Positions 1 through 5,391 of a stretch of 7,425 nucleotides of DNA are shown here, piece by piece. A program made the position numbers and the translations under genes. The notes below the pieces were generated by a model that saw only the letters and a program-made list of their open reading frames with translations, had not been told where the DNA came from and made no database searches. The DNA is from JBDNBY01 sp039767595 (lineage in GTDB: Bacteria; Pseudomonadota; Alphaproteobacteria; Rhodobacterales; Rhodobacteraceae): positions 1 to 7,425 of the forward strand of contig JBDNBY010000137.1 in assembly GCA_039767595.1 (NCBI GenBank). The letters run 5' to 3'. Position 1 is the stretch's first letter, and each line of letters begins with the position of its first letter.

Positions 1-187
1 CTACAACTGAATTTCCATTAAACTCGCAGGTGAAACGGTTGATGATCGAACGTGGGATCGGATTACCGTCTGAATCTTTGCTCTGACCTGATTCCATTGG
101 ATGTGAAATCAATGTTTTAAGCGTTACTGTTTCGCCTGCTGCTGCTGAGCGAGGCACTTTAACGCGGGGTTTTACACCACTTGCCAT
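1..187 (-). CDS. soxZ: SoxZ, sulfur-carrier partner subunit (partial, N-terminal 62 residues)
   Basis: The gene starts at the ATG read from 187 to 185 and leaves the window at base 1, so only about 62 of the roughly 105-110 residues usual for SoxZ are present. The protein begins MASGVKPRVKVPRSAAAGE and continues with the segment LKTLISHPMESG and then IPRSIINRFTC. This is the conserved SoxZ N-terminus, in which an Ig-like beta sandwich begins. SoxZ has no signal peptide of its own. In the known system it is exported together with Tat-dependent SoxY, and the SoxYZ heterodimer holds the thiosulfate-derived sulfane on the SoxY cysteine. A GGAGAC ribosome binding site lies 7 bases before the start (195-200). 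Only 21 bases separate it from the soxY stop codon, so the two genes are surely cotranscribed. Identification is strong. The missing C-terminus lies to the left. Confidence 0.95.
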   Translation of the reverse strand, partial: MASGVKPRVKVPRSAAAGETVTLKTLISHPMESGQSKDSDGNPIPRSIINRFTCEFNGNSVV

Positions 188-208
188 AATACTAGTCTCC
201 TAAATGCC

Positions 209-625
209 TTAGCCGCCGCAGCCGCCGATTGTTACTTTTACAGTTGATTGCGCTTTCGCGAATGAACCGTCCGCCATCTTCGCAACGGCGACAACATCTT
301 GAGTACCGGCAAGGCGGATACGTGTTGATGCAGATTGTGCGCCAGCGGATGGGCCAAAGTTGAATGTTGCAACACCTGGTGTTGGGTTGCCCATCGCCAA
401 TAGCATGATCGATGTCGCGCCTTCGGCCGCGACTTCAACGGGAACTGTGTTACCGTTTTCCGCAATCTCAGGGGCTGTTAGCTCGATGCCACCTTCTGAT
501 ACGGCTGCGCCACCTGTGAATGCTGCGATGGCATCATCCGCTGCGGCATTTGCTCGGAATGGCAATACGGTCATTACCGCTGCGCCAAGCCCAAGCGCCA
601 TTGTCTCGCGTCTTGAGAATTCCAT
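209..625 (-). CDS. soxY: SoxY, thiosulfate-oxidation sulfur carrier protein
   Basis: A 138-residue protein that ends in GGCGG, the hallmark of SoxY. C136 is the residue to which thiosulfate is conjugated as a cysteine-S-thiosulfonate by SoxAX and then processed by SoxB and SoxCD. The N-terminus MEFSRRETMALGLGAA is a twin-arginine signal (R5, R6), with a likely cleavage after A27 (RANA|AAD), so the folded protein is exported by Tat to the periplasm. The mature part has the beta-rich SoxY fold, with the conserved-looking stretch MLLAMGNPTPGVATFNF at about residues 75-91. The start at 625 is preceded by GAGGAG at 632-637, 6 bases away. It lies 38 bases after soxX and 21 bases before soxZ in the same operon. 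Many codons end in T or A (GGT, GTT, ACT, GTA), unlike the regulatory genes to the right, which may reflect high expression. Confidence 0.97.
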   Translation of the reverse strand: MEFSRRETMALGLGAAVMTVLPFRANAAADDAIAAFTGGAAVSEGGIELTAPEIAENGNTVPVEVAAEGATSIMLLAMGNPTPGVATFNFGPSAGAQSASTRIRLAGTQDVVAVAKMADGSFAKAQSTVKVTIGGCGG

Positions 626-663
626 TGTTTACTCCTCTTAGATTTCGTCTACTGCAGCCCTGA

Positions 664-1140
664 TTACTCTTTGAGAGTAAGCAAGAAGGCCACAACGTCT
701 TCGATTTGCTGCGCTGACAGCAATGGTGAAAGCGCGCCGTTGGCGGCTTTTCCTGTGTACGCATCACCGGGGCGGTTGAACCCGTCTATCTTGTAATATG
801 CAGGCATCACAGTTCCCTCAAAGGACTGTTTGGCGTTAACCACGATGCCGCGCAATTCACCGGCAGACCGGTACTCGCCCACACCATCCAACATTGGGCC
901 GACTTCACCATGGAATGGCGAGTCTTTCAGTGCTGTTACTTCGTGGCAAGCAATACAATTACCCAATGAGCGTGTCGTCATGATCTTGGCGCCCTCTGCA
1001 GGGTTGCCAGCAACGCCTGTGAGTGAAGTTTCAACTTCGCCATATTCGCCATATACAACATCTGTAGGGGCAACTGTTTCTGCGAATGCAGGTGCTGTAG
1101 CAAAAGCTAGCACTGCAATGGATGTCAGTGTACGTGTCAT
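664..1140 (-). CDS. soxX: SoxX, monohaem cytochrome c subunit of SoxAX
   Basis: A 158-residue exported c-type cytochrome. With SoxA it catalyses oxidative coupling of thiosulfate to the SoxY cysteine and passes electrons on to small periplasmic cytochromes. The Sec signal peptide is MTRTLTSIAVLAFATAPAFA, cleaved after A20. The single haem site is C62-I-A-C65-H66. M112 in the segment VMPAYY is the probable second axial ligand, and the C-terminal helix QIEDVVAFLLTLKE is typical of class I cytochromes c. The start at 1140 was chosen because GGGAGG (1145-1150) lies 4 bases upstream and the signal peptide begins there. The open frame continues 26 codons further up, but those residues are charged and look non-coding. 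The gene is the first after the 158-base soxW-soxX gap, where a candidate SoxR operator lies, so it probably heads the structural operon. Confidence 0.96.
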   Translation of the reverse strand: MTRTLTSIAVLAFATAPAFAETVAPTDVVYGEYGEVETSLTGVAGNPAEGAKIMTTRSLGNCIACHEVTALKDSPFHGEVGPMLDGVGEYRSAGELRGIVVNAKQSFEGTVMPAYYKIDGFNRPGDAYTGKAANGALSPLLSAQQIEDVVAFLLTLKE

Positions 1141-1298
1141 TTTTCCTCCCAAAGCTCCGATGACTCGTTTGTCGTCGTCGTGGTGTATACCGTAGTTCAC
1201 AATCCTGTGTCTTGGCAACTATAAATTCGCATTTTTGAATTTTTACGCCAACACGCCAAATTCAACCGTCTTAACACCCTGCACGAACGCATTGATTA
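1141..1298. other. soxW-soxX intergenic region
   Basis: This 158-base gap between the soxW stop and the soxX start holds the soxX ribosome binding site (1145-1150) and the ATTC-N8-GAAT palindrome (1225-1240). No credible gene lies in it. The short plus-strand frame that begins at 1235 runs antisense into soxW and has no ribosome binding site or recognisable product. I see no hairpin with a T run that would serve as a terminator after soxW, so some read-through from soxVW into soxXYZ is possible. Confidence 0.6.
1218..1242 (-). promoter_or_regulatory. Candidate SoxR operator overlapping a possible soxX promoter
   Basis: Bases 1225-1240 read ATTC-N8-GAAT, and the arms extend to six perfect bases each (AAATTC at 1223-1228, GAATTT at 1237-1242). 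As I recall, ATTC-N8-GAAT is the binding consensus of the SqrR/BigR branch of ArsR repressors, to which the SoxR encoded at 3732-4094 seems to belong. On the minus strand a TATAGT hexamer (1218-1223), which could serve as a -10 box for soxX, abuts the palindrome. Binding there would therefore block transcription. I could not find a convincing -35 box at 16-18 bases from it. In Paracoccus pantotrophus the soxW-soxX gap is a known SoxR target, which agrees with this location. Binding here is inferred. Confidence 0.6.
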
Positions 1299-1901
1299 TC
1301 AATTTTTTTTCGCCGCACGCCGCGCATCGATCATCCGCGCATGGTAGCGTTGAAAATCCTCTTCGTCTTGGGTTTCATAGCGTTTTTCCAAGACCCACGT
1401 ATACATATCAAAGGTAGTTTGCCCGCCAAATGCCCCTGGCATAATCGCGACAGCGGCCTGCGGTCCGCTCAATCCCTCGTCGACCTCTTCGGGCATAAAA
1501 AGGACCATTGGCGTGAATAATAAACCCCATTTGCGGGCGGCTTGCTTTTCGCTGAGCACTTCGCCATCAAAATCGACGACCTCTTGATCCCCGTGCAAAT
1601 TCAACTGCACGACAAAGAAGTTTTCGCTGACCAATTTTTCAATTTCGGGGCGCACATAGATCTCTTCGTGCATTTTTTCGCAGTAGATGCAGCCGCGCTG
1701 CTCAAAGAAAATCGCAAAGCGTTTCCCTTCGGCATTGGCCTCTTCCAAATCTTCGCGCAAGTCTTTGAACGTATCGCGCATCCAATCTGTTTTATGCAGA
1801 CCATCGTCCCCAATTTCAAAGGCCGCCCCAAGGGTTGGCACCATCATCACCGCGACGACGGCAACGGCCTTTGCAAATGTGTTCATCAAAGTTTGTATCA
1901 T
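1299..1901 (-). CDS. soxW: SoxW, periplasmic thioredoxin
   Basis: A 200-residue exported thioredoxin-fold protein with the redox motif C71-I-Y-C74 (in FEQRGCIYCEKMHEE) and the cis-proline loop T130-P131 (GLLFTPMVLF). The N-terminus is a hydrophobic signal segment, roughly residues 8-27, ending near LGAA. In the known Sox system SoxW receives reducing equivalents from the membrane protein SoxV and serves periplasmic thiol reduction. The exact target is less settled than for SoxS. The start at 1901 is supported by GGAGGAG at 1907-1913, 5 bases upstream. A second ATG six codons later would still leave a signal peptide but has a poorer site. The gene follows soxV by 31 bases on the same strand. 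The C-terminus is lysine/arginine-rich (DARRAAKKN). Assignment as SoxW rests on the motif plus position next to soxV. Confidence 0.92.
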   Translation of the reverse strand: MIQTLMNTFAKAVAVVAVMMVPTLGAAFEIGDDGLHKTDWMRDTFKDLREDLEEANAEGKRFAIFFEQRGCIYCEKMHEEIYVRPEIEKLVSENFFVVQLNLHGDQEVVDFDGEVLSEKQAARKWGLLFTPMVLFMPEEVDEGLSGPQAAVAIMPGAFGGQTTFDMYTWVLEKRYETQDEEDFQRYHARMIDARRAAKKN

Positions 1902-1932
1902 GTTCACTCCTCCGATACTGATGCAGATTACT

Positions 1933-2670
1933 TTAGAGTATGTTGACAAAGCCGGGGAACAACTCAATCATCCATTGCGCGATCATACCCACAAGATTCG
2001 TCGCGATGAGCACGCCAAAGACGATGAGCAAGACGCCCATAATCTTTTCAACCACTTGAACAATAGAGCGGTGCCGCGCCAAAAAGTTCAAAAACGGCCC
2101 TGCAAACAACGCGGCCAAAACAAATGGCCCCGTCATGCCAATCCCATAAAACGCCAAGAGCATACCGCCCTCGCTCACGCCCTTACTGGCCGCAATCGCG
2201 AGGACTGAGGCCAACGCCGGCCCGGCGCACGGCGTCCACCCAAAGCCAAAGGCCAGCCCCATCACATAGGCGCCGCCAATGGTCGCCGGCGAGGCACTCG
2301 TTTCAATCCGCGCCTCTCGATAAAGCAGCGCGATCTTTAGAATGCCCAAGAAATGCAGGCCAAAGATGATCAAAATACCGCCCGCCACATAGGATAGGAT
2401 ATGTTTGTATTGAATAAGAAAGCCGCCCACCATCGACGCGCCCAGCCCCAACAGTACAAAAATAGTCGTCACCCCAAGGGCAAAAAACACCGCGGCCACA
2501 ACCATGCGGCGTTTGGCACCAGGGGCAATACCACCTTCGTCTTGTAATTCTTTAACCGACAGGCCGGCCATATAACTGAGGTAAAACGGCACCATCGGCA
2601 AGATGCACGGCGTTAGAAACGATAACAACCCAGCCGTGAACGCGCCGAACAAACTGATGTCTAATCCCAT
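1933..2670 (-). CDS. soxV: SoxV, CcdA-family thiol-disulfide electron transporter
   Basis: A 245-residue inner-membrane protein with about six hydrophobic segments and the paired cysteines of CcdA/DsbD-beta proteins: C22 in FLTPCILPMVP and C148 in GWTPCAGPAL, each within a T-P-C motif. In the family these cysteines shuttle electrons from cytoplasmic thioredoxin across the membrane to periplasmic thioredoxin-like partners, here SoxW and probably SoxS. Length is normal for CcdA proteins. The start ATG at 2670 follows weak Shine-Dalgarno-like purines (AAGG and AGGG within 12 bases). The gene diverges from soxS across only 66 bases, so the two probably share regulation, and soxW follows 31 bases downstream. 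A general CcdA for cytochrome c maturation would look similar. The neighbours settle the identification as SoxV. Confidence 0.94.
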   Translation of the reverse strand: MGLDISLFGAFTAGLLSFLTPCILPMVPFYLSYMAGLSVKELQDEGGIAPGAKRRMVVAAVFFALGVTTIFVLLGLGASMVGGFLIQYKHILSYVAGGILIIFGLHFLGILKIALLYREARIETSASPATIGGAYVMGLAFGFGWTPCAGPALASVLAIAASKGVSEGGMLLAFYGIGMTGPFVLAALFAGPFLNFLARHRSIVQVVEKIMGVLLIVFGVLIATNLVGMIAQWMIELFPGFVNIL

Positions 2671-2736
2671 GGGCCCTACCTTGTCTTATTCTTATATTGT
2701 GATATATCTAGACGACATTAAGGGGTTTCGACTAGT
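2671..2736. promoter_or_regulatory. soxV-soxS divergent promoter/operator region
   Basis: These 66 AT-rich bases separate the divergent start codons of soxV and soxS and must hold both promoters or their near parts. Visible elements are an inverted repeat TATAT-N4-ATATA at 2693-2706, the self-complementary GATATATC at 2701-2708, and one conserved operator-like half site, ATTC at 2688-2691. Eight bases on, TGAT stands where GAAT would be expected, so the second half is poor. In Paracoccus pantotrophus SoxR binds the corresponding soxS-soxV gap. I infer a weaker SoxR site here and cannot place -35/-10 boxes with confidence. Confidence 0.5.
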
Positions 2737-3177
2737 ATGAAAATGTCTTGCGTGTTCAAATTTGTGAGATCACTCGCATCGCAGGTAAAATTTGTGGCCA
2801 TGGTGGCGCTTGGCGTGATCATGCTTGCCCACGCGGCACATGCGGCGACCCCGACATCCCAGACAGACAGGACAGCCCCCCGCTTGATCATGGTCGAGCA
2901 GCATGGCTGCGCCTATTGCGCCATTTGGAATGAAAAAATCGGCCCCATTTACCCCAAGACGACAGCGGGCGCGATTGCGCCGCTCGAACGTGTGGACTTT
3001 GCCGATGTTAATACCATCGACGTTGACAAACTCCGTCCTGTCGGGTTCACCCCGAGTTTTTTACTTGTCCAAGACGGCGTAGAGATTGCCCGCATTGATG
3101 GCTACCCCGGAGAGGATTTTTTCTGGGGGCTTTTGGAAATGTATCTCAAGGAGAATGATCTATGGCAAGATCCTTAA
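2737..3177 (+). CDS. soxS: SoxS, periplasmic thioredoxin-like protein
   Basis: A 146-residue exported thioredoxin-fold protein with C58-A-Y-C61 (VEQHGCAYCAIWNE) and the cis-proline loop T105-P106 (GFTPSFLLV). The signal segment runs to about A36-A37 (LAHAAHA|AT), with positively charged residues at K8, R11 and K18 before a hydrophobic core. In Paracoccus pantotrophus SoxS sits in the soxRS unit diverging from soxVW, is needed for full sox expression, and reactivates SoxYZ by reducing its blocked cysteine. The chosen ATG at 2737 has only AAGGGG at 2720-2725, 11 bases away. Met3 (2743) is a possible alternative and would change little. The last 16 bases overlap the next gene, implying translational coupling. 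Confidence 0.9.
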   Translation: MKMSCVFKFVRSLASQVKFVAMVALGVIMLAHAAHAATPTSQTDRTAPRLIMVEQHGCAYCAIWNEKIGPIYPKTTAGAIAPLERVDFADVNTIDVDKLRPVGFTPSFLLVQDGVEIARIDGYPGEDFFWGLLEMYLKENDLWQDP

Positions 3178-3662
3178 TCGGTGCCGCGGCCCTCAGCTTG
3201 GCCGCCTTTGGGGCGCAGGCCCAAGACGCGGCCATCGTCGGCTATCAAAGTCTAAGCCCAGAAACGGCCGCGACCCTCGCCCTTGCGGCGCTTGAGGATT
3301 GCCGCGCACGCGGGGCGCAAATTGGGATCAGTGTCACCGATCGCTCTGGCAATTTGCAATATTTCATCAAAGATCGCTACGCGGGCGCCCACACCGTCGA
3401 AACCTCGCATCGCAAAGCGTGGACCGCGGCGAGCTTTCGCACACTGACGTCGGATCTATCCGCAGCCACCTCTCCCGACAGTGAGGCCTATGGTATTCGC
3501 GCCCTCACCCTCGCCCTCCCCTTGGGTGGCGGCGTCCCTATCTATGCAGGTGATGGCGCGCTCTTGGGGGCGATTGGCGTCTCTGGCGCCCCAAGCCCGC
3601 AAATGGACGAGGATTGCGCAAACGCCGGCCTTGACGCAATAGAAATGGACATTGCGTTTTAA
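3162..3662 (+). CDS. Exported GlcG/HbpS-family (haem-binding-type) protein
   Basis: A 166-residue protein with a clear Sec signal (MARSLIGAAALSLAAFGAQA, cleaved near residue 20-21) followed by one domain of the GlcG/HbpS family. Supporting signatures are SVTDRSGNLQYF (58-68), SHRKAWTAASF (82-92), GGVPIYAGDGALLGAIGVSG (123-142) and the ending DEDCANAGLDAIE. Family members include the Streptomyces extracellular haem-binding redox sensor HbpS and GlcG of glycolate operons. Many have no proven function. Candidate ligands here are H77, H83, C47 and C152. AAGGAG at 3148-3153 lies 8 bases before the ATG, inside the soxS gene, and the 16-base overlap with soxS shows it belongs to the soxS-soxR unit. 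A periplasmic role near SoxS and the SoxAX haems is plausible but inferred. It is not one of the classical Sox proteins. Confidence 0.85.
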   Translation: MARSLIGAAALSLAAFGAQAQDAAIVGYQSLSPETAATLALAALEDCRARGAQIGISVTDRSGNLQYFIKDRYAGAHTVETSHRKAWTAASFRTLTSDLSAATSPDSEAYGIRALTLALPLGGGVPIYAGDGALLGAIGVSGAPSPQMDEDCANAGLDAIEMDIAF

Positions 3663-3731
3663 AACCGTATATTCACCGAAGTATCGGCCCGTATGGGATC
3701 GCGTCACTCAAGAGCAAAGAACAGAACCGAC

Positions 3732-4094
3732 ATGGCACTCCCCAGCTTACATCCTGAAATGAGCAAAAGCGAAATCGACGAAGTCGTGCAAAGTGCGACA
3801 GATGCGGCAAGCTTTCTCAAAGCCATTAGCCACGAAGGCCGCCTGATGATCTTGTGCCATTTGGTGTCTGGCGAAAAATCCGTGACCGAGCTAGAGGAAT
3901 TGCTCGCCTCGCGTCAGGCCGCTGTGTCGCAACAGCTCTCGCGCTTGCGCCTCGAGGGGCTGGTCGTGCCGCGGCGGGACGGCAAAACGATTTATTACCG
4001 CCTCGCAGATGATCGCCCCAAGCGCGTTCTAGAAGTGGTCTATGATATTTTCTGTACGGCGCCCCTCGCCGAGCAGACCCACGCAGACAGCTAA
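3732..4094 (+). CDS. soxR: SoxR, ArsR-family sulfur-responsive repressor
   Basis: A 120-residue winged helix-turn-helix regulator. HEGRLMILCHLVSGEKSVTE leads into the recognition region SRQAAVSQQLSRLRLEGLV, and the wing is RRDGKTIYYRL. Two cysteines, C42 (MILCHL) and C108 (DIFCTAP), are 66 residues apart. That spacing matches the sensor pair of SqrR and BigR, which form a polysulfide bridge with sulfane sulfur and then release DNA. SoxR of Paracoccus represses sox genes without thiosulfate. The start is uncertain: ATGs at 3693 (133 residues), 3732 (120) and 3759 (111) share the frame and none has a good Shine-Dalgarno. I prefer 3732 because it gives the family's usual length and numbering. 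It lies 69 bases after the haem-binding-type gene and converges on the M20 gene. Confidence 0.9.
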   Translation: MALPSLHPEMSKSEIDEVVQSATDAASFLKAISHEGRLMILCHLVSGEKSVTELEELLASRQAAVSQQLSRLRLEGLVVPRRDGKTIYYRLADDRPKRVLEVVYDIFCTAPLAEQTHADS

Positions 4095-4097
4095 GCG

Positions 4098-4122
4098 CAG
4101 CGACGGGTCAAAACCGCCGCTG
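4098..4122. terminator. Weak stem-loop between convergent soxR and M20 gene
   Basis: In the 38-base gap between the convergent stops, CAGCGACGG pairs with CCGCCGCTG around a 7-base loop. The stem is five base pairs, an A-C mismatch, then three more pairs. No T run follows on either strand, so it is not a classical intrinsic terminator. It may still slow or end transcription from both sides, which would make sense for convergent genes. Confidence 0.3.
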
Positions 4123-4132
4123 GACTGCTTCG

Positions 4133-5296
4133 TTATCGCAAAGGCATGCCTTTTTCAGCCAAACGCACCCACCAGCTGGTACCCGCCGGAATGGCCTCAT
4201 CGTTGAAATTATATTTCGGATGATGCACAGGGGCCGTATCGCCATTGCCCACAAGGATATAGGCGCCCGGCCGCTCTTCGAGCATATAGGCGAAATCTTC
4301 GCCGCCCATGATCTGCGGCGCGTCATCACAGGCGCCGCTCACGTCGATGGCCACATCCGCGGCAAACTCGGTTTGCGCCGCGTGGTTCGACATCACGGGA
4401 TAGCCGCGCTTATATTGAACATCGATCTGTGCGCCATAAGTCGCCCCGACGCCGGCGCAGATTTCGGGAATACGCGCTTCGGCCAATGCGCGGTTGTCTT
4501 TGGATAATGTGCGGACTGTGCCGCGCAAATCCACATATTGCGCGATGACATTATGCGCCTTGGACGAGGATTCGATAGACGTGACCGAGACGACAATCTC
4601 GCTCACTGGATCCGCATTGCGCGAGGCAATGGTTTGCAAGGCGCTGATCAATTGCGCCGCGACGACAATACTATCGACGGTCTCATGCGGCTTGGCGGCA
4701 TGGCCCCCACGGCCATTCACGCGAATATTAAACTCATCGGTTGAGGCGAAAAAGGCACCCGGACGGATCGCAAATTGCCCAACATCCAAGCCCGGCCAAT
4801 TGTGCATGCCGTAGACTTCATCAATGTTCCAACGGTCCATCATACCATCTTTGCACATGAGGTCTCCGCCGCCGCCGCCTTCTTCTGCGGGCTGAAAAAT
4901 CACAACAACTGTGCCGTCGAACTGTCTGGTTTCACACAGGTATTTCGCTGCACCTAAGAGCATCGCCGTATGCCCATCATGCCCGCAAGCATGCATCGCG
5001 CCATCTGTCTTGCTGGCGTACTCAAGCCCAGTATCCTCGAGGATGGGCAGCGCATCCATATCCGCGCGCAATCCAATGGTTTTGCCAGAGGTCTGCGCCT
5101 TTCCATTGATCACACCAACAACGCCAGTGCGGCCAATCCCCTCAACAACATCGTCACAGCCAAACTGACGCAGCAATTCGGCAACCAAGGCTGAGGTGCG
5201 ATGCGTGTCAAACATGATTTCGGGATGGGCGTGAATATCACGGCGCCACTGTGTGATTTCGGGGTGCAACTCGGCAAGGCGATTTAAGACTGGCAT
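4133..5296 (-). CDS. M20-family aminoacylase / hippurate hydrolase-like amidohydrolase
   Basis: A 387-residue cytoplasmic metallo-amidohydrolase, the usual length for the M20D branch. Motifs in order: WRRDIHAHPEIMFD (17-30), GLRADMDALPI (75-85), HACGHDGHTAMLLGAAKYL (102-120) with likely metal ligands C104 and H106, the catalytic/ligand glutamates QPAEEGGGG (136-143), H165 in GMHNWPG, the dimerisation-domain motif GGHAAKPH (197-204), MGGEDFAYML (330-339) and H358-H359. The family removes acyl groups from N-acyl amino acids such as hippurate. The true substrate cannot be read from sequence. The ATG at 5296 was chosen because AGGA (5304-5307) lies 7 bases upstream. A GTG at 5320 and an ATG at 5302 also share the frame. 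It follows the broken peptide ABC ATPase by 95 bases, a pairing seen in Rhodobacterales and consistent with uptake and deacylation of acyl-peptides. All motifs are intact. Confidence 0.92.
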   Translation of the reverse strand: MPVLNRLAELHPEITQWRRDIHAHPEIMFDTHRTSALVAELLRQFGCDDVVEGIGRTGVVGVINGKAQTSGKTIGLRADMDALPILEDTGLEYASKTDGAMHACGHDGHTAMLLGAAKYLCETRQFDGTVVVIFQPAEEGGGGGDLMCKDGMMDRWNIDEVYGMHNWPGLDVGQFAIRPGAFFASTDEFNIRVNGRGGHAAKPHETVDSIVVAAQLISALQTIASRNADPVSEIVVSVTSIESSSKAHNVIAQYVDLRGTVRTLSKDNRALAEARIPEICAGVGATYGAQIDVQYKRGYPVMSNHAAQTEFAADVAIDVSGACDDAPQIMGGEDFAYMLEERPGAYILVGNGDTAPVHHPKYNFNDEAIPAGTSWWVRLAEKGMPLR

Positions 5297-5316
5297 AGAC
5301 ATATCCTGTGTTCGTT

Positions 5317-5329
5317 CCACTTAGAGTGG
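5317..5329. repeat. Short palindrome upstream of the M20 gene
   Basis: CCACT-TAG-AGTGG is a perfect inverted repeat with five-base arms, ending 9 bases upstream of the AGGA ribosome binding site of the M20 gene. It may be a small operator or a hairpin in the leader, or chance. Nearby, GGGCGTT occurs twice with a 10-base period (5352-5358 and 5362-5368). The rest of the 95-base gap shows no gene. Confidence 0.3.
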
Positions 5330-5391
5330 GCCTTTTCTAATGCAACTGCAAGGGCGTTCACGGGCGTTTCCACAGTAAATGCGCCTTCGCC

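Noticed and set aside
360..641. Plus-strand frame of 93 codons opposite soxY
   Set aside because: It lies antisense to a certain gene, has no ribosome binding site and no recognisable family. It is a by-product of codon bias.
1141..1218. Longer soxX start at 1218 giving 26 extra residues
   Set aside because: The extension is charged and would bury the signal peptide. The ribosome binding site at 1145-1150 fits the start at 1140.
1542..1946. Plus-strand frame of 134 codons opposite soxW
   Set aside because: It is fully antisense to the well-supported SoxW gene, and the composition is what a mirrored frame would give.
4098..4122. Strong bidirectional intrinsic terminator
   Set aside because: The stem has a mismatch and no T run follows on either strand, so it is listed only as a weak candidate.
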